This document shows, piece after piece, positions 26,817 through 38,605 of a DNA stretch of 64,000 nt. Under the pieces are notes generated by a model. The model was not told the origin of the DNA. It ran no database searches and saw only the letters and a list, made by a program, of their open reading frames with translations. Both the position numbers and the translations under genes were made by a program. The stretch comes from Microbacterium fluvii (GTDB lineage: Bacteria; Actinomycetota; Actinomycetes; Actinomycetales; Microbacteriaceae), in NCBI RefSeq assembly GCF_025515205.1, contig NZ_JAOPFX010000001.1:1178001-1242000 (forward strand), read 5' to 3'. Numbering within the stretch: position 1 is the first letter of the stretch; the number at the start of each line of letters is the position of its first letter.

Positions 26817-27050
26817 ATGAGCACCAACCCCATCGGCGACCCCGGCCACGGACACTCGCCGGCGGCGTGGACCGCCGTCATCATCATGCTGATCGCGGTG
26901 ACGCTGGGCACGGTGTTCTTCTTCCTCGACCTGCCGGTGCTGGTCTGGGCCAGCGCAGGCCTGCTCGTCGTCGGGCTCCTCGTCGGCTGGGGCATGGCCA
27001 AGGCCGGCTACGGCGTGAACGGACCGAAGTACGCGCCGAAGGCGCACTGA
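26817..27050 (+). CDS. HGxxPAAW family membrane protein
   Basis: A 77-residue protein with the motif HGHSPAAW at residues 11-18, followed by two membrane helices (about 19-38 and 41-60) and a short basic tail. The family is named for this motif and is known from actinobacteria, where it sits beside trpC; the function is unknown. The strong ribosome binding site suggests good expression. trpC starts 1 base after the stop, so the two are in one operon. A stabilising or membrane-tethering role for Trp enzymes is possible but unsupported. Confidence 0.82.
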   Translation: MSTNPIGDPGHGHSPAAWTAVIIMLIAVTLGTVFFFLDLPVLVWASAGLLVVGLLVGWGMAKAGYGVNGPKYAPKAH

Positions 27051-27051
27051 C

Positions 27052-27843
27052 GTGCTCGCCGACCTCACGGCCGGCGCGGTGGCGGATGCCGAAGAGCGCG
27101 CGCACTCCCGCTCGCTGGCCGACGTCGAGCGCGATGCTCTCGCGCAGGCGCCCGCGCGCGACGCGTTCCTCGCGCTGACGCCCGCCGACCGCGTCAAGAT
27201 CATCGCGGAGGTCAAGCGTGCGAGTCCGTCGCGCGGCGACCTCGCGAGCATCCCCGACCCGGCGCTGCAGGCGCGGCTGTACGAGCAGGGCGGCGCGAGC
27301 GCCATCTCGGTGCTGACCGAGCAGCGCAAGTTCAAGGGGTCGCTGGCCGACCTCGAGGCCGTCAAGGCCGAGGTGTCGCTGCCCGTGCTGCGCAAGGACT
27401 TCATCGCGACGCCGTACCAGGTGCTCGAGGCCCGCGCCTCCGGCGCCGACCTGGTGCTGCTGATCGTCGCGGCGCTCGACCAGGCGCTGCTGACCGAGCT
27501 GCACGCCCTCGTGATCGAGCTCGGCATGACGCCGCTGGTCGAGACGCACTCGGCCGACGAGGTGTCGCGCGCCGTCGACCTCGGGGCGCGCCTGATCGGC
27601 GTGAACGCGAGAGATCTGTCGACGTTCGAACTCGATCGCGATCTGTTCGGCCGGGTGGCCGGCAGCATCCCCGACGATGCGATCAAGGTCGCCGAGTCGG
27701 CGGTGCTGCGCCCCGAAGACGTCGCCCACTACCGGCAGGCCGGCGCCGACGTCGTGCTCATCGGGGAGGCGCTCGTGACGGGCGACCCGGTGGCCACTCT
27801 CGAGGCGTTCCTCGCCGCCGGCGAGGGGAGCGTGCAGCGATGA
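27052..27843 (+). CDS. trpC: Indole-3-glycerol phosphate synthase
   Basis: A 263-residue TIM-barrel enzyme that closes the indole ring in tryptophan synthesis. The motif [16 protein letters not shown] near residues 49-64 carries the catalytic lysine and phosphate-binding serine, [18 protein letters not shown] near 116-133 the second lysine, and [11 protein letters not shown] near 183-193 the asparagine. It is monofunctional, with no TrpF domain. The GTG start is one base after the HGxxPAAW gene, and trpB overlaps by 4 bases. trpE, trpG, trpD and trpF are not in the window. Confidence 0.96.
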   Translation: MLADLTAGAVADAEERAHSRSLADVERDALAQAPARDAFLALTPADRVKIIAEVKRASPSRGDLASIPDPALQARLYEQGGASAISVLTEQRKFKGSLADLEAVKAEVSLPVLRKDFIATPYQVLEARASGADLVLLIVAALDQALLTELHALVIELGMTPLVETHSADEVSRAVDLGARLIGVNARDLSTFELDRDLFGRVAGSIPDDAIKVAESAVLRPEDVAHYRQAGADVVLIGEALVTGDPVATLEAFLAAGEGSVQR

Positions 27844-29099
27844 CGAGTCTGCGCGACGCCCACGGACCCTTCTTCGGCGACTTCGGCGGGCGATTCATGC
27901 CCGAGTCGCTCATCGCGGCGATCGACGAGCTCACCGCCGTCTATGAACAGGCCATCGCCGACCCCGCCTTCATCGCCGAGTTCCAGGGGCTCCTGAACTC
28001 CTATGCCGGCCGCCCGTCGATCATCACCGAGGTGCCCCGGTTCGCCGAGCACGCAGGGGGAGCGCGGGTGTTCCTCAAGCGCGAAGACCTCAACCACACG
28101 GGATCGCACAAGATCAACAACGTGCTCGGCCAGGCCCTGCTCACCAAGCGTCTGGGCAAGACCCGCGTCATCGCCGAGACCGGCGCGGGGCAGCACGGCG
28201 TCGCCACGGCGACGGCCGCCGCCCTGTTCGGCTTCGACTGCACCATCTACATGGGCGAGGTCGACACCGAGCGGCAGGCGCTGAACGTGGCGCGGATGCG
28301 GCTGCTCGGCGCCGAGGTGGTGCCCGTCACGACGGGCTCGCGCACGCTGAAAGACGCCATCAACGACGCGTACCGCGACTGGGTGGCCAGCGTCGAGACG
28401 ACCAATTACATCTTCGGCACGGCCGCGGGCCCCCACCCGTTCCCCGCGATGGTGCGCGACTTCCAGAAGGTCATCGGCGAAGAGGCGCGCGCGCAGCTGC
28501 TCGACGAGGTCGGCCGCCTGCCCGACGCCGTGCTGGCCTGCGTGGGCGGCGGGTCGAACGCGATCGGCATGTTCGACGCGTTCCTCGACGACGAGGGCGT
28601 GAAACTCTACGGCGTCGAGGCCGCCGGCGACGGGGTCGACACCGACAAGCACGCGGCGTCGATCGAGCGCGGCCGTCCAGGCGTGCTGCACGGCGCGAAG
28701 ACCTTCGTGCTGCAGGACGACGACGGCCAGACCATCGAGTCGCACTCGATCTCGGCGGGTCTGGACTACCCGGGCGTCGGCCCGGAGCACTCGTGGCTGG
28801 CCTCCATCGGCCGCGCCGAGTACATCCCGGCCACCGACGACGAGGCGATGCAGGCGCTGCGACTGCTCAGCCGCACCGAGGGCATCATCCCCGCCATCGA
28901 GTCGGCGCACGCCCTCGCGGGGGCTCTGCGCATCGGGCGCGAGCTCGGTCCCGATGCCGTGCTCGCCGTGTGCCTGTCTGGCCGCGGCGACAAAGACATG
29001 GACACCGCGGCCCGCTACTTCGGCCTGTACGACGGGGAGGACCCGGTGGACATCGCGCCCCCCGCAGACGCCGCCAAGGGCGAGGGGACCGAGCTGTGA
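27840..29099 (+). CDS. trpB: Tryptophan synthase beta chain
   Basis: A 419-residue PLP enzyme that condenses indole with serine. The cofactor lysine is Lys91 in HTGSHKINN, and the phosphate-binding loop [10 protein letters not shown] lies near residues 236-245. [10 protein letters not shown] and [11 protein letters not shown] are further family marks. The N-terminus ([14 protein letters not shown]) is the canonical TrpB1 type that pairs with TrpA. It overlaps trpC and trpA by 4 bases each, supporting equal production of the two synthase subunits. Confidence 0.97.
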   Translation: MTSLRDAHGPFFGDFGGRFMPESLIAAIDELTAVYEQAIADPAFIAEFQGLLNSYAGRPSIITEVPRFAEHAGGARVFLKREDLNHTGSHKINNVLGQALLTKRLGKTRVIAETGAGQHGVATATAAALFGFDCTIYMGEVDTERQALNVARMRLLGAEVVPVTTGSRTLKDAINDAYRDWVASVETTNYIFGTAAGPHPFPAMVRDFQKVIGEEARAQLLDEVGRLPDAVLACVGGGSNAIGMFDAFLDDEGVKLYGVEAAGDGVDTDKHAASIERGRPGVLHGAKTFVLQDDDGQTIESHSISAGLDYPGVGPEHSWLASIGRAEYIPATDDEAMQALRLLSRTEGIIPAIESAHALAGALRIGRELGPDAVLAVCLSGRGDKDMDTAARYFGLYDGEDPVDIAPPADAAKGEGTEL

Positions 29100-29878
29100 C
29101 CTCGCGCGTCGCCGCCGCCATCGCCGCTGCCCGCGCCCAGGGCCGAGGGGCGTTCATCGGCTACCTGCCGCTGGGCTTCCCCGACCTGCAGACGAGCATC
29201 GACGCGGCCGTCGCCCTCGCCGAGAACGGCGCCGACATCCTCGAGCTCGGCCCGCCGTACTCCGACCCCGTGATGGACGGCACCGTCATCCAGGAGGCCA
29301 CGCAGGCGGCCCTCGCCGGCGGCTTCCGGCTGCGCGACACGTTCACGGCGATCCGCGAGATCACGGCCAGGGTCGACGTGCCGGTGGTCGTGATGACCTA
29401 TTACAACCCCGTGCTCCAGTACGGCGTGGACCGTTACGCCGACGACCTGCTCGCCGCGGGGGGTGCCGGCCTGATCACCCCCGACATCACCCCGGATGCC
29501 GCCGCCGACTGGATCGCGGCGAGCGAGCGCACGGGCCTGGATCGCATCTTCCTCGCAGCCCCCACCTCGACCGACGAGCGTCTCGAGCTGATCGCGCGCT
29601 CCTCGACCGGGTTCGTCTACACCGTCTCGACGATGGGCATCACGGGGGAGCGGGCAGAGCTCGACGCCGCCGCCCGCCGCCTCGTGGAGCGCCTGCGCGC
29701 CCACGGGGTCCAGAACGCATGCGTGGGCATCGGCATCTCGACGGCCTCGCAGGTCGAGGGAGTGCTGGAGTACGCCGACGGAGCGATCGTGGGCACGGCG
29801 CTCGTGCGCGCCCTGCGGGACGGCGGGGTCGACGGCCTCGCCGAGACGGCGCGCGCGCTCTCCGCCGGCGCCCGCTGA
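29096..29878 (+). CDS. trpA: Tryptophan synthase alpha chain
   Basis: A 260-residue TIM-barrel subunit that splits indole glycerol phosphate and passes indole to TrpB. The catalytic glutamate lies in [17 protein letters not shown] near residues 44-60 and the aspartate in this same signature; [11 protein letters not shown] near 101-111 and [13 protein letters not shown] near 175-187 match the family. The usual LGVPFSDP here reads LGPPYSDP, a mild variant common in actinobacteria. It begins at a GTG inside the end of trpB. The gap to lgt is 46 bases. Confidence 0.96.
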   Translation: MTSRVAAAIAAARAQGRGAFIGYLPLGFPDLQTSIDAAVALAENGADILELGPPYSDPVMDGTVIQEATQAALAGGFRLRDTFTAIREITARVDVPVVVMTYYNPVLQYGVDRYADDLLAAGGAGLITPDITPDAAADWIAASERTGLDRIFLAAPTSTDERLELIARSSTGFVYTVSTMGITGERAELDAAARRLVERLRAHGVQNACVGIGISTASQVEGVLEYADGAIVGTALVRALRDGGVDGLAETARALSAGAR

Positions 29879-29911
29879 CGCCGAGGGGACGGGGCACGCG
29901 CCGACGGCGGA

Positions 29912-29917
29912 TAGACT
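29912..29917 (+). promoter_or_regulatory. -10 box of leaderless lgt promoter
   Basis: TAGACT lies 7 bases before the GTG start of lgt. There is no ribosome binding site. lgt may also be read through from trpA. Confidence 0.5.
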
Positions 29918-29924
29918 GCCCCTC

Positions 29925-30896
29925 GTGCTTTCCACCGCCCTGAACGTCGTCGCCAGCATCCCGAGCCCCTCGGTCAGCTACATCGACCTCGGCCCGCTGC
30001 GCATCCACTTCTACGCCCTGTGCATCATCGCGGGCATCATCGTGGCGGTGCTGATGACGAACCACCGCCTCACCAAGCGCGGCGGCGAGCCCTGGGTGGT
30101 CATCGACATCGCGCTGCTGGCCGTGCCGCTGGCGATCATCGGAGCGCGCATCTATCACGTGCTCACGCACCCGGGCTTCTACTTCGGCGAGGGCACCGAC
30201 CCCTGGGCGGTCTTCCGCATCTGGGAGGGCGGCATCGCCATCTACGGCTCGCTCATCGGCGGCGCGATCGGCGCATGGCTGGGATGCCGCTGGACCGGCA
30301 TCCGCTTCACGAGCTTCGCCGACGCGCTGGCCCCCGGCCTCATCGTCGCGCAGGCGCTGGGCCGCTTCGGCAACTGGTTCAACCAGGAGCTGTTCGGTCT
30401 GCCGACCGACGTGCCGTGGGGGCTGGAGATCCCCAGCGACAACCCCGCTTTCCCCGCCGGCCTCGCCGACGGCACGCTGTTCCACCCCACTTTCCTCTAC
30501 GAGGTGATCTGGAACCTGCTCGGCGCGGCCGTGCTGCTGTGGGCAGGGCGCCGCTTCACGCTGCAGTGGGGGCGCCTCTTCGGTCTCTACCTCATCTGGT
30601 ACAGCGCGGGCCGCATCGTGTGGGAGTCGATCCGCATCGATCCGAGCGAGATCTTCCTGGGCCTGCGGGTCAACGTGTGGGCGGCGATCCTCGGCGTCGT
30701 GCTCGGCCTCGTCGTGATGATCGTGCAGAAGCGTCGGCACACCGGGCTCGAGCCGTCGGTCTACGTCCCCGGCCGCGAGTGGTCGCCGACGAGCACGGTA
30801 CAATCACAGGACAGCACCGACTTCGTCGACACCAGCGCACCATCTGCCGACGAAGACGCCGCAGGCACCGCCACAAGCACACTCGCCGCGAAATAG
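29925..30896 (+). CDS. lgt: Prolipoprotein diacylglyceryl transferase
   Basis: A 323-residue integral membrane enzyme that moves diacylglycerol from phosphatidylglycerol to the cysteine of prolipoproteins, the first step of lipoprotein maturation. It has about seven membrane helices and the Lgt signature [13 protein letters not shown] near residues 146-158; [11 protein letters not shown] near 79-89 holds the essential His-Tyr region. The C-terminus after about residue 275 is a polar acidic tail. The first 15 residues are less conserved, so an alternative start slightly downstream cannot be excluded. lnt, the last lipoprotein-modifying enzyme, is at the far end of the window. Confidence 0.95.
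   Translation: MLSTALNVVASIPSPSVSYIDLGPLRIHFYALCIIAGIIVAVLMTNHRLTKRGGEPWVVIDIALLAVPLAIIGARIYHVLTHPGFYFGEGTDPWAVFRIWEGGIAIYGSLIGGAIGAWLGCRWTGIRFTSFADALAPGLIVAQALGRFGNWFNQELFGLPTDVPWGLEIPSDNPAFPAGLADGTLFHPTFLYEVIWNLLGAAVLLWAGRRFTLQWGRLFGLYLIWYSAGRIVWESIRIDPSEIFLGLRVNVWAAILGVVLGLVVMIVQKRRHTGLEPSVYVPGREWSPTSTVQSQDSTDFVDTSAPSADEDAAGTATSTLAAK
30799..30804 (+). promoter_or_regulatory. Candidate -10 box for gltB inside lgt
   Basis: TACAAT lies in the 3' end of lgt, 158 bases before gltB. It is one of the most consensus-like -10 boxes in the window and would give a long 5' leader. The gap before gltB also has GAGGA (30949-30953) as ribosome binding site. Confidence 0.4.
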
Positions 30897-30961
30897 CGCA
30901 CGCGCTCAGCGTGCAGGGCCGACGTCGTCCCATCTTGAACATCAAAGTGAGGACGGTTGGT

Positions 30962-33900
30962 ATGCCATCGACCCCCCGTCGCTATGCGAAAGAACCGGTC
31001 GCACTGCGGCCCGCCTCCGGCGGCTTCCCGGCCCGCCAGGGCATGTACAACCCCGCATTCGAGAAGGATGCCTGTGGCCTGGCCATGGTCGCGACACTGC
31101 GCGGCCACGCCGGCCACGACATCGTCTCGCTCGCGCTGACCGCGCTGCGCAACCTCGAGCACCGCGGCGCCATCGGCTCCGACGCGGGCACCGGCGACGG
31201 GGCCGGCATTCTGACCCAGATGCCCGACGAGTTCCTGCGGGCGGTCGTCGACTTCGATCTTCCTCCGGTGGGCGAGTACGCCGCGGGGCTCTCGTTCCTG
31301 CCGCTCGACGAGCAGGCCCGCGCCGAGATCAAGGCGGGGGTCGAGCAGGTCGCCGCGTCCGAGGGGCTCACCGTGCTGGGCTGGCGCGTCGTTCCGACCG
31401 AGCAGGAGCACCTCGGCAAGCTCGCCTTCGAAGCGCGGCCCGCCTTCGAGCAACTGTTCGTCTCGCGCCCGGCCGTCGGCGACCAGCCCGCGCTGTCGGG
31501 CATCGACCTCGACCGACGCGTCTACCGCCTGCGCAAGCGCGCGCGGCGCGAGCACGACGCCTATTTCGTGTCGCTGTCGTCGCGCACGCTCGGCTACAAG
31601 GGCATGGTCACCACCTTGCAGCTCGAGCCGTTCTACCCCGACCTGCAGGACGAGCGCTTCGCGACCGAGCTTGCCGTCGTGCACTCGCGCTACTCCACCA
31701 ACACCTTCCCGTCGTGGCCGCTCGCGCAGCCGCTTCGGATGCTGGCCCACAACGGCGAGATCAACACGGTCAACGGCAACCGCAACTGGATGCGGGCGCG
31801 CCAGTCGCAGCTCGAGTCCGAGCTCATCGGCGACATCCGGCCGCTGCTGCCGATCTGCACCGAGGGTGCCAGCGACTCGGCGTCGTTCGACGAGGTGCTG
31901 GAGCTTCTGACCCTCACCGGACGCAGCCTCCCGCACGCCGTCATGATGATGGTGCCCGAGGCCTACGAGAAGCAGGCCGACGTCGACCCGGAGCTGCGTG
32001 CCTTCTACGAGTACCACTCGATGCAGATGGAACCGTGGGACGGACCGGCGGCGCTCATCTTCACCGACGGCACGCTGGTCGGCGCCACCCTCGACCGCAA
32101 CGGGCTGCGCCCAGGCCGGTGGACCGAGACCACCGACGGGCTCGTCGTGATCGGCAGTGAGACCGGCGTGCTCGACTTCGAGCCCGAGCGCATCAAGCGC
32201 CGCGGGCGACTGCGCCCCGGTCGCATGTTCCTCGTCGACACGGCCCAGGGTCGCATCATCGAGGAAGACGAGATCAAGCGCGGGCTCTCGGAGCTCGAGC
32301 CGTGGCAGGAGTGGCTGGATGCCGGACGCGTGCGGCTGGCCGACCTGCCCGAGCGCGAGCACATCGTGCACCCGATCGCCTCGATCACCCGACGCCAGCG
32401 CACCTTCGGCTACACCGAGGAGGAGGTGCGCATCCTGCTGACCCCGATGGGGCAGAACGGCGCCGAGCCGCTCGGAGCGATGGGCAGCGACGCACCCATC
32501 GCGGTGCTCAGCGAGCGCCCGCGGCTGCTGTTCGACTACTTCGTGCAGCAGTTCGCGCAGGTCACCAACCCGCCGCTGGACAGCATCCGCGAAGAAGTCG
32601 TGACGTCGCTGTCGCTGGGCCTGGGGCCCGAGCGGAACCTGCTCGACTGGGGCCCCGACCACGCGCGCACCGTGACGCTCGACTTCCCGGTGATCGACAA
32701 CGACGAACTCGCCAAGCTCCAGCACATCGACAAGGCGCTCCCAGGGCGACGCTCGGTCATCATCCGCGGGCTCTACCACCTCGATGCCGCCCCTGGCGGG
32801 CTCAAGGCGCGCCTCGACGAGATGTGCGAAGAAGTCGACCGCGCGATCGCCGAGGGGGCGGAGTTCATCATCCTGTCGGACCGCGACTCCAACAAGGACC
32901 TCGCGCCGATCCCGTCGCTGCTCATGGTCTCGGCCGTGCACCACCACCTCATCCGCAACGAGAACCGCATGAAGGTGGGTCTCGTCGTCGAGGCCGGCGA
33001 TGTGCGCGAGGTGCACCATGTCGCGACGCTGCTGGGCTACGGCGCTTCTGCGGTCAACCCCTACCTCGCGATGGAGACGGTCGAGTACCTCGTGCGCTCG
33101 GGCTTCATCACCGGCATCAGCCCTGAGAAGGCCGTCAAGAACCTGATCTACGCCCTGGGCAAGGGCGTGCTGAAGATCATGTCGAAGATGGGCATCTCCA
33201 CGGTGTCGTCGTACGCGGGCGCGCAGGTGTTCGAAGCCGTCGGACTGTCGCAGGACTTCATCGACGAGTACTTCACGGGCACCGAGTCCAAGCTCGGCGG
33301 CATCGGCATCGAGCAGATCGCCGAAGAGAACCGGGAGCGCCACGACTTCGCCTATCCGGAGGACCAGGCCGTGCGCGCGCACGAGCGCCTGTGGACCGGC
33401 GGCGAGTACCAGTGGCGCCGCGACGGTGCGCCGCACCTGTTCAACCCCGACACCGTCTTCCGGCTGCAGCACTCCACGCGCACGCGCCGCTACGACATCT
33501 TCCGCGAGTACACGAAGCTCGTCGACGATCAGTCAGAAGAGCTCAAGACGCTGCGCGGCATGTTCAAGCTGCGCACCGGGCACCGCCAGCCCGTGCCGAT
33601 CGACGAAGTGGAGCCCATCGCCTCCATCGTCAAGCGGTTCTCGACCGGCGCGATGAGCTACGGCTCGATCTCGAAAGAGGCGCACGAGACCCTCGCCATC
33701 GCGATGAACCGCCTCGGCGCGAAGTCGAACACGGGCGAGGGCGGCGAAGACGTCGAGCGCCTCATCGACCCCGAGCGCCGCAGCGCCATCAAGCAGGTGG
33801 CCTCCGGTCGGTTCGGCGTGACGAGCATGTACCTCACGCATGCCGACGACATCCAGATCAAGCTCGCCCAGGGCGCCAAGCCCGGCGAAGGCGGCCAGCT

Positions 33901-35563
33901 GCCGCCTGGCAAGGTGTACCCGTGGATCGCGCGCACCCGCGGCGGCACCGCGGGCGTCGGCCTCATCTCGCCGCCTCCGCATCACGACATCTACTCGATC
34001 GAAGACCTCAAGCAGCTGATCTTCGACCTCAAGCGCGCCAACCCCGCCGCGCGCGTGCACGTCAAGCTCGTGAGCCAGTCGGGCATCGGCGCCGTCGCCG
34101 CCGGCACAGCCAAGGCCCTCGCCGACGTCATCCTCGTCTCGGGGCATGACGGAGGCACCGGTGCGAGTCCGCTGAACTCGCTCAAGCACGCGGGAACTCC
34201 GTGGGAGCTGGGCCTGGCCGAGACCCAGCAGACCCTCATGCTCAACGACATGCGCGACCGTGTGGTGGTGCAGGCCGACGGCCAGCTCAAGACCGGCCGC
34301 GACGTGATCGTCGCGGCGCTGCTGGGCGCCGAGGAGTTCGGATTCGCGACGACGGCGCTCGTGGTCGAAGGCTGCATCATGATGAGGGTCTGCCACCTCG
34401 ACACGTGCCCCGTGGGCGTCGCGACGCAGAACCCCACGCTGCGCGCGCGCTTCACCGGCAAGCCGGAGTTCGTCGTGAACTTCATGGAGTTCATCGCGCA
34501 GGAAGTGCGGGAGTACCTCGCCGAGCTCGGGTACCGCTCGCTCGACGAGATCGTCGGCCACAGCGAGCTGCTCGACGTCGACGGCGCGGTCGAGCACTGG
34601 AAGGCCAGCGGGCTGGACCTGCGGCCCATTCTCGAGGGCCCCGCGTTCGCCGCGGATGCGCCGCGGCGCAACAGCCGTGCGCAGGACCACGAGCTCGAGG
34701 AGCATTTCGACGTACAGCTCATCGAGCGTGCGCAAGACGTCATCGCCCACGGCGGATCGATCGAGATCGACCTGCCGGTGCGCAACACCGCACGTGCGGT
34801 GGGCACGATGCTGGGCAATCGCGTGACGCTCGCGCACGGCCAGAACGGCCTGCCCTCCGGCTCGATCACGGTGAGCCTGACCGGTTCGGCCGGCCAGTCG
34901 TTCGGCGCGTTCCTTCCCGCCGGCATCACGCTGCGACTCGAGGGCGACTCGAACGACTACGTCGGCAAGGGCCTGTCGGGCGGCCAGATCGTGGTGCGCC
35001 CGCCGCGCGCCGCCGTCTTCGACGCGTCGCAGAACGTGATCGCCGGCAACGTCATCGGCTACGGCGCGACGCAGGGAACGATGTTCCTGCGCGGCGTCGT
35101 GGGGGAGCGGTTCCTGGTGCGCAACTCCGGGGCGACCGCCGTCGTCGAAGGGGTCGGCGACCACGCGCTCGAGTACATGACGGGCGGGCTCGCCGTGATC
35201 CTCGGCGGCACCGGCCGCAACCTCGGCGCCGGCATGTCGGGCGGCACCGCCTACGTCTACGACCTCGATCGCAAGCTCGTCAACCGCGAGGCGCTCTCGG
35301 GCGGCGAGCTCGAGCTCGGTCCGCTGGGATCGGGCGACGCCGAGATCCTGCGCGATCTTCTCGAGCAGCACGTGGCGGAGACCGGCTCGACACTGGGGCA
35401 GCAGATGCTCGACGACTTCGAAACGGAGTCGGCGAAGTTCGTGAGGGTGATGCCCCGCGATTATGCCGCGGTGCTGCAGACCCGACAGGAGGCTGCGGCC
35501 GAGGGGCTGGACCCCGACGGCGACGTGGTCTGGACTCGCATTCTGGAGGTGACGGGTGGCTGA
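30962..35563 (+). CDS. gltB: Glutamate synthase (NADPH), large subunit
   Basis: A 1533-residue enzyme that makes two glutamates from glutamine and 2-oxoglutarate. The class II amidotransferase nucleophile is Cys38 in [10 protein letters not shown], so a 37-residue propeptide is removed to expose it. A central domain, an FMN-binding synthase barrel ([12 protein letters not shown] near residue 920; [11 protein letters not shown] near 1040) and a 3Fe-4S site ([13 protein letters not shown] near 1144) follow, then the C-terminal beta-helix domain with GGTAYVYD. The ATG at 30962 has a ribosome binding site; an in-frame GTG at 30947 is possible. gltD overlaps by 8 bases. Confidence 0.97.
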   Translation: MPSTPRRYAKEPVALRPASGGFPARQGMYNPAFEKDACGLAMVATLRGHAGHDIVSLALTALRNLEHRGAIGSDAGTGDGAGILTQMPDEFLRAVVDFDLPPVGEYAAGLSFLPLDEQARAEIKAGVEQVAASEGLTVLGWRVVPTEQEHLGKLAFEARPAFEQLFVSRPAVGDQPALSGIDLDRRVYRLRKRARREHDAYFVSLSSRTLGYKGMVTTLQLEPFYPDLQDERFATELAVVHSRYSTNTFPSWPLAQPLRMLAHNGEINTVNGNRNWMRARQSQLESELIGDIRPLLPICTEGASDSASFDEVLELLTLTGRSLPHAVMMMVPEAYEKQADVDPELRAFYEYHSMQMEPWDGPAALIFTDGTLVGATLDRNGLRPGRWTETTDGLVVIGSETGVLDFEPERIKRRGRLRPGRMFLVDTAQGRIIEEDEIKRGLSELEPWQEWLDAGRVRLADLPEREHIVHPIASITRRQRTFGYTEEEVRILLTPMGQNGAEPLGAMGSDAPIAVLSERPRLLFDYFVQQFAQVTNPPLDSIREEVVTSLSLGLGPERNLLDWGPDHARTVTLDFPVIDNDELAKLQHIDKALPGRRSVIIRGLYHLDAAPGGLKARLDEMCEEVDRAIAEGAEFIILSDRDSNKDLAPIPSLLMVSAVHHHLIRNENRMKVGLVVEAGDVREVHHVATLLGYGASAVNPYLAMETVEYLVRSGFITGISPEKAVKNLIYALGKGVLKIMSKMGISTVSSYAGAQVFEAVGLSQDFIDEYFTGTESKLGGIGIEQIAEENRERHDFAYPEDQAVRAHERLWTGGEYQWRRDGAPHLFNPDTVFRLQHSTRTRRYDIFREYTKLVDDQSEELKTLRGMFKLRTGHRQPVPIDEVEPIASIVKRFSTGAMSYGSISKEAHETLAIAMNRLGAKSNTGEGGEDVERLIDPERRSAIKQVASGRFGVTSMYLTHADDIQIKLAQGAKPGEGGQLPPGKVYPWIARTRGGTAGVGLISPPPHHDIYSIEDLKQLIFDLKRANPAARVHVKLVSQSGIGAVAAGTAKALADVILVSGHDGGTGASPLNSLKHAGTPWELGLAETQQTLMLNDMRDRVVVQADGQLKTGRDVIVAALLGAEEFGFATTALVVEGCIMMRVCHLDTCPVGVATQNPTLRARFTGKPEFVVNFMEFIAQEVREYLAELGYRSLDEIVGHSELLDVDGAVEHWKASGLDLRPILEGPAFAADAPRRNSRAQDHELEEHFDVQLIERAQDVIAHGGSIEIDLPVRNTARAVGTMLGNRVTLAHGQNGLPSGSITVSLTGSAGQSFGAFLPAGITLRLEGDSNDYVGKGLSGGQIVVRPPRAAVFDASQNVIAGNVIGYGATQGTMFLRGVVGERFLVRNSGATAVVEGVGDHALEYMTGGLAVILGGTGRNLGAGMSGGTAYVYDLDRKLVNREALSGGELELGPLGSGDAEILRDLLEQHVAETGSTLGQQMLDDFETESAKFVRVMPRDYAAVLQTRQEAAAEGLDPDGDVVWTRILEVTGG

Positions 35564-37025
35564 CCCGAAGGGCTTTCTCAAGGTCACCGAACGAGAGGTG
35601 CCGGCTCGGCGCCCCGTTCCGGTGCGCATCCTGGACTGGAAAGAGGTCTATGAGCCCGGCGACTCGGCGGTGCTGCGGCGCCAGGCGGGTCGCTGCATGG
35701 ACTGCGGCATCCCGTTCTGCCACAAGGGATGCCCGCTGGGCAACCTGATCCCGGAGTGGAACGACCTCACCTGGCGGGGTGAGGGACGCTCGGCCATCGA
35801 ACGCCTTCACGCCACGAACAACTTCCCGGAGTTCACCGGACGCCTGTGCCCGGCCCCCTGCGAGAGCTCGTGCGTGCTGGGGATCAACCAGCCCGCGGTG
35901 ACGATCAAGCAGATCGAGGTCTCGATCATCGACGAGGCGTTCGCCAGCGGCTGGGTCGAGCCCGAGCCGCCCGGGCGCCTCACCGGCAAGACCGTCGCGG
36001 TCGTCGGCTCCGGGCCCGCAGGTCTTGCCGCTGCCCAACAGCTCACCCGCGCGGGGCACACCGTCGCGGTCTTCGAGCGCGACGACCGCATCGGGGGCCT
36101 CCTGCGCTACGGCATCCCCGATTTCAAGATGGAGAAGCGGCACCTCGAGTCCCGCCTTCGTCAGATGCAGGACGAGGGCACGCGCTTCCGCGCCGGCGTC
36201 GAGATCGGCACCGACATCACGTGGGATGAGCTGCGTGCGCGCTACGACGCAGTGGTCATCGCGACCGGGGCCACGGTTCCGCGCGAACTCGCCATCCCCG
36301 GGCGCGATCTTCCCGGCGTGCACTTCGCGATGGAGTACCTCGTCGAGTCGAACAAGGCGACCGCCGGCGACAGCGTTCCCAACCAGATCTCCGCCGAGGG
36401 CAAGCACGTCGTCGTCATCGGCGGCGGTGATACCGGCGCCGACTGCATCGGCACCGCCCACCGTCAGGGCGCGCTGAGCGTGACCAACCTCGCGATCGGC
36501 AAGCAGCCTGCGGACGCCCGCCCGGAGCACCAGCCGTGGCCCATGATGCCGACCGTCTTCGAGGTGCAGTCTGCGCACGAAGAGGGCGGCGAGCGCCAGT
36601 ACCTGGCCTCCACGGTCGAGTTCCTCGGCAACGAGGTCGGCGAGGTGCGCGCACTGCGGCTGGCCGAGACCGAGTACACCGCCGACGGGCGCCGCGTGCC
36701 CAAGAGCGGCACGGAGCGCGAGATCCCGGCAGACCTCGTGCTGATCGCGATGGGCTTCACCGGCCCGGAGCGGGCGCTGCTCGAAGAACAGCTCGGGGCC
36801 CGGTTCAGCTCGCGGGGCAATGTCGAGCGCGCCGCCGACTACCAGACCACGGCTCCCGGCGTGTTCGTGGCCGGCGACGCCGGCCGCGGCCAGTCCCTCA
36901 TCGTGTGGGCCATCGCCGAGGGCAGGGCGGCAGCATCCGCCGTCGATGAGTACCTGATGGGATCGACGTCGCTGCCGGCGCCGGTCCGCCCGACCGATAT
37001 CGCGATCGGACTCCAGCCCGCGTAG
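35556..37025 (+). CDS. gltD: Glutamate synthase (NADPH), small subunit
   Basis: A 489-residue FAD and iron-sulfur protein that passes electrons from NADPH to GltB. N-terminal cysteines in [17 protein letters not shown] (near residues 48-64) and [13 protein letters not shown] (near 97-109) bind two 4Fe-4S clusters. FAD binds at [16 protein letters not shown] near 148-163 and NADPH at [13 protein letters not shown] near 288-300. The GTG start overlaps gltB by 8 bases, so the subunits are coupled. The stop codon TAG is the first half of a -10-like box for pyk. Confidence 0.96.
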   Translation: MADPKGFLKVTEREVPARRPVPVRILDWKEVYEPGDSAVLRRQAGRCMDCGIPFCHKGCPLGNLIPEWNDLTWRGEGRSAIERLHATNNFPEFTGRLCPAPCESSCVLGINQPAVTIKQIEVSIIDEAFASGWVEPEPPGRLTGKTVAVVGSGPAGLAAAQQLTRAGHTVAVFERDDRIGGLLRYGIPDFKMEKRHLESRLRQMQDEGTRFRAGVEIGTDITWDELRARYDAVVIATGATVPRELAIPGRDLPGVHFAMEYLVESNKATAGDSVPNQISAEGKHVVVIGGGDTGADCIGTAHRQGALSVTNLAIGKQPADARPEHQPWPMMPTVFEVQSAHEEGGERQYLASTVEFLGNEVGEVRALRLAETEYTADGRRVPKSGTEREIPADLVLIAMGFTGPERALLEEQLGARFSSRGNVERAADYQTTAPGVFVAGDAGRGQSLIVWAIAEGRAAASAVDEYLMGSTSLPAPVRPTDIAIGLQPA

Positions 37026-37072
37026 GCTGGATCCGTCGCCTGTCACCCCTGAATCGGAGAGAACACACACCG
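37024..37072 (+). promoter_or_regulatory. pyk promoter region
   Basis: TAGGCT (37023-37028) overlaps the gltD stop codon and may be the -10 box of pyk, giving a leader near 37 bases. GGAGAG (37056-37061) is the ribosome binding site for the ATG at 37073. Confidence 0.4.
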
Positions 37073-38515
37073 ATGAGACGTGCAAAGATCGTCGCCACCC
37101 TCGGGCCCGCGACTTCGAGCTATGAGATGGTCCGAGCGATCATCGATGCCGGAGTCGACGTCACCCGATTCAACCTCAGCCACGGTGACTACTCCGAGCA
37201 CCAGCAGCGCTGGGCCAACGTGCGCAAGGCGGCAGACGACGCCGGCCGCGCCGTCGCCATCCTGGTCGACCTGCAGGGCCCGAAGATCCGTCTGGGCAAG
37301 TTCGCCGACGGCCCGCACGAGCTCGCAGTCGGCGACGTCTTCAAGATCACCACCGACGACATCGAAGGCACCAAGGAGATCGTCTCGACGACCTTCAAGG
37401 GTCTGCCGGGTGACGTCAAGGCGGGGGACTTCCTGCTGATCGACGACGGCAAGGTGCGCGTCGAGGTCACCGATGTCGACGGGCCCGTCGTCACGACGAA
37501 GGTCATCGTGGCCGGTCCGGTCTCGAACAACAAGGGCATCAACCTGCCCGGCGTCTCGGTGAGCGTTCCCGCGCTGAGCGAGAAGGACGAGTCCGACCTG
37601 CGCTGGGGTCTTCAGCAGGGCGCCGACCTCGTCGCCCTCTCGTTCGTGCGCAACGCCAAGGACGTGAGCCGCGTGCACGAGATCATGGCCGAAGAGGGCC
37701 GCAAGGTCCCCGTGATCGCCAAGATCGAGAAGCCCCAGGCCGTCGACAACCTCGAAGAGATCATCGACGCGTTCGACGGCATCATGGTCGCCCGCGGCGA
37801 CCTCGGAGTCGAGCTGCCCCTGGAGGCGGTGCCGATCGTGCAGAAGCGTGCGGTCGAGCTGTGCCGCCGCATGGCCAAGCCGGTCATCGTCGCGACGCAG
37901 ATGCTCGAGTCGATGATCGAGAACCCGGTGCCGACCCGTGCCGAGACCAGCGACGTGGCCAACGCCGTGCTCGACGGCGCCGACGCGGTCATGCTCTCGG
38001 GTGAGACGAGCGTGGGCAAGTACCCCGTCGTGGTCGTCGAGACGATGGCGCGCATCGTGGAGTCGACAGAAGAGCACGGCCTGGAGCGGATCCGTCCGTT
38101 CACCGCCAAGCCGCGCACGCAGGGCGGCATCATCACGCTGGCTGCCGAAGAGGTCGCGGAGTTCGTCGAGGCGAAGTACATCTGCATCTTCACCGAGTCG
38201 GGCGACACCGCCCGCCGCATGTCGCGGCTGCGCCCCGGCATCCCGATGATGGCGTTCGCCGTCGACCCGGCGATCCGCCGCCGCATGGCCCTCACGTGGG
38301 GCGTGCAGTCGACGCTCGTCGAGCACGTCGCCCACACCGACCTCATGTTCGTGCAGGTCGACGACTTCTTCCTCGGCAACGGACTCGCCGCCGAGGGCGA
38401 CAAGGTCGTCGTGATCTCGGGTTCGCCCCCAGGGATCATCGGATCGACCAACGACATCCGCATCCACCGGATCGGCGACGCCGTGCACGGCAACGCCCCG
38501 ATCTATCGCGAGTAA
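37073..38515 (+). CDS. pyk: Pyruvate kinase
   Basis: A 480-residue glycolytic enzyme that makes pyruvate and ATP from phosphoenolpyruvate and ADP. It starts MRRAKIVATLGPATSS and has the substrate and metal signature PVIAKIEKPQAVDNLEEI near residues 210-227 with MVARGDLGVELP just after, then TQMLESMIENPVPTRAE near 277-293. A B domain inserts at about 70-170 and the allosteric C domain follows residue 350. The length is standard. A strong hairpin terminator begins 36 bases after the stop, so pyk is probably a single-gene unit. Confidence 0.97.
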   Translation: MRRAKIVATLGPATSSYEMVRAIIDAGVDVTRFNLSHGDYSEHQQRWANVRKAADDAGRAVAILVDLQGPKIRLGKFADGPHELAVGDVFKITTDDIEGTKEIVSTTFKGLPGDVKAGDFLLIDDGKVRVEVTDVDGPVVTTKVIVAGPVSNNKGINLPGVSVSVPALSEKDESDLRWGLQQGADLVALSFVRNAKDVSRVHEIMAEEGRKVPVIAKIEKPQAVDNLEEIIDAFDGIMVARGDLGVELPLEAVPIVQKRAVELCRRMAKPVIVATQMLESMIENPVPTRAETSDVANAVLDGADAVMLSGETSVGKYPVVVVETMARIVESTEEHGLERIRPFTAKPRTQGGIITLAAEEVAEFVEAKYICIFTESGDTARRMSRLRPGIPMMAFAVDPAIRRRMALTWGVQSTLVEHVAHTDLMFVQVDDFFLGNGLAAEGDKVVVISGSPPGIIGSTNDIRIHRIGDAVHGNAPIYRE

Positions 38516-38550
38516 CGGGCGATCTCACCCGTCTCGGACGACTCGCACCG

Positions 38551-38582
38551 ACGGTCGCGCTCACTACGCTGAGCGCGACCGT
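38551..38582 (+). terminator. Terminator after pyk
   Basis: A perfect 13-bp inverted repeat, ACGGTCGCGCTCA (38551-38563) and TGAGCGCGACCGT (38570-38582), with a 6-base loop, followed by TCGTGTTC. The loop region TACGCT (38565-38570) could also act as a -10 box for the next gene. Confidence 0.75.
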
Positions 38583-38605
38583 TCGTGTTCTGCGAGGAGT
38601 GTGCG

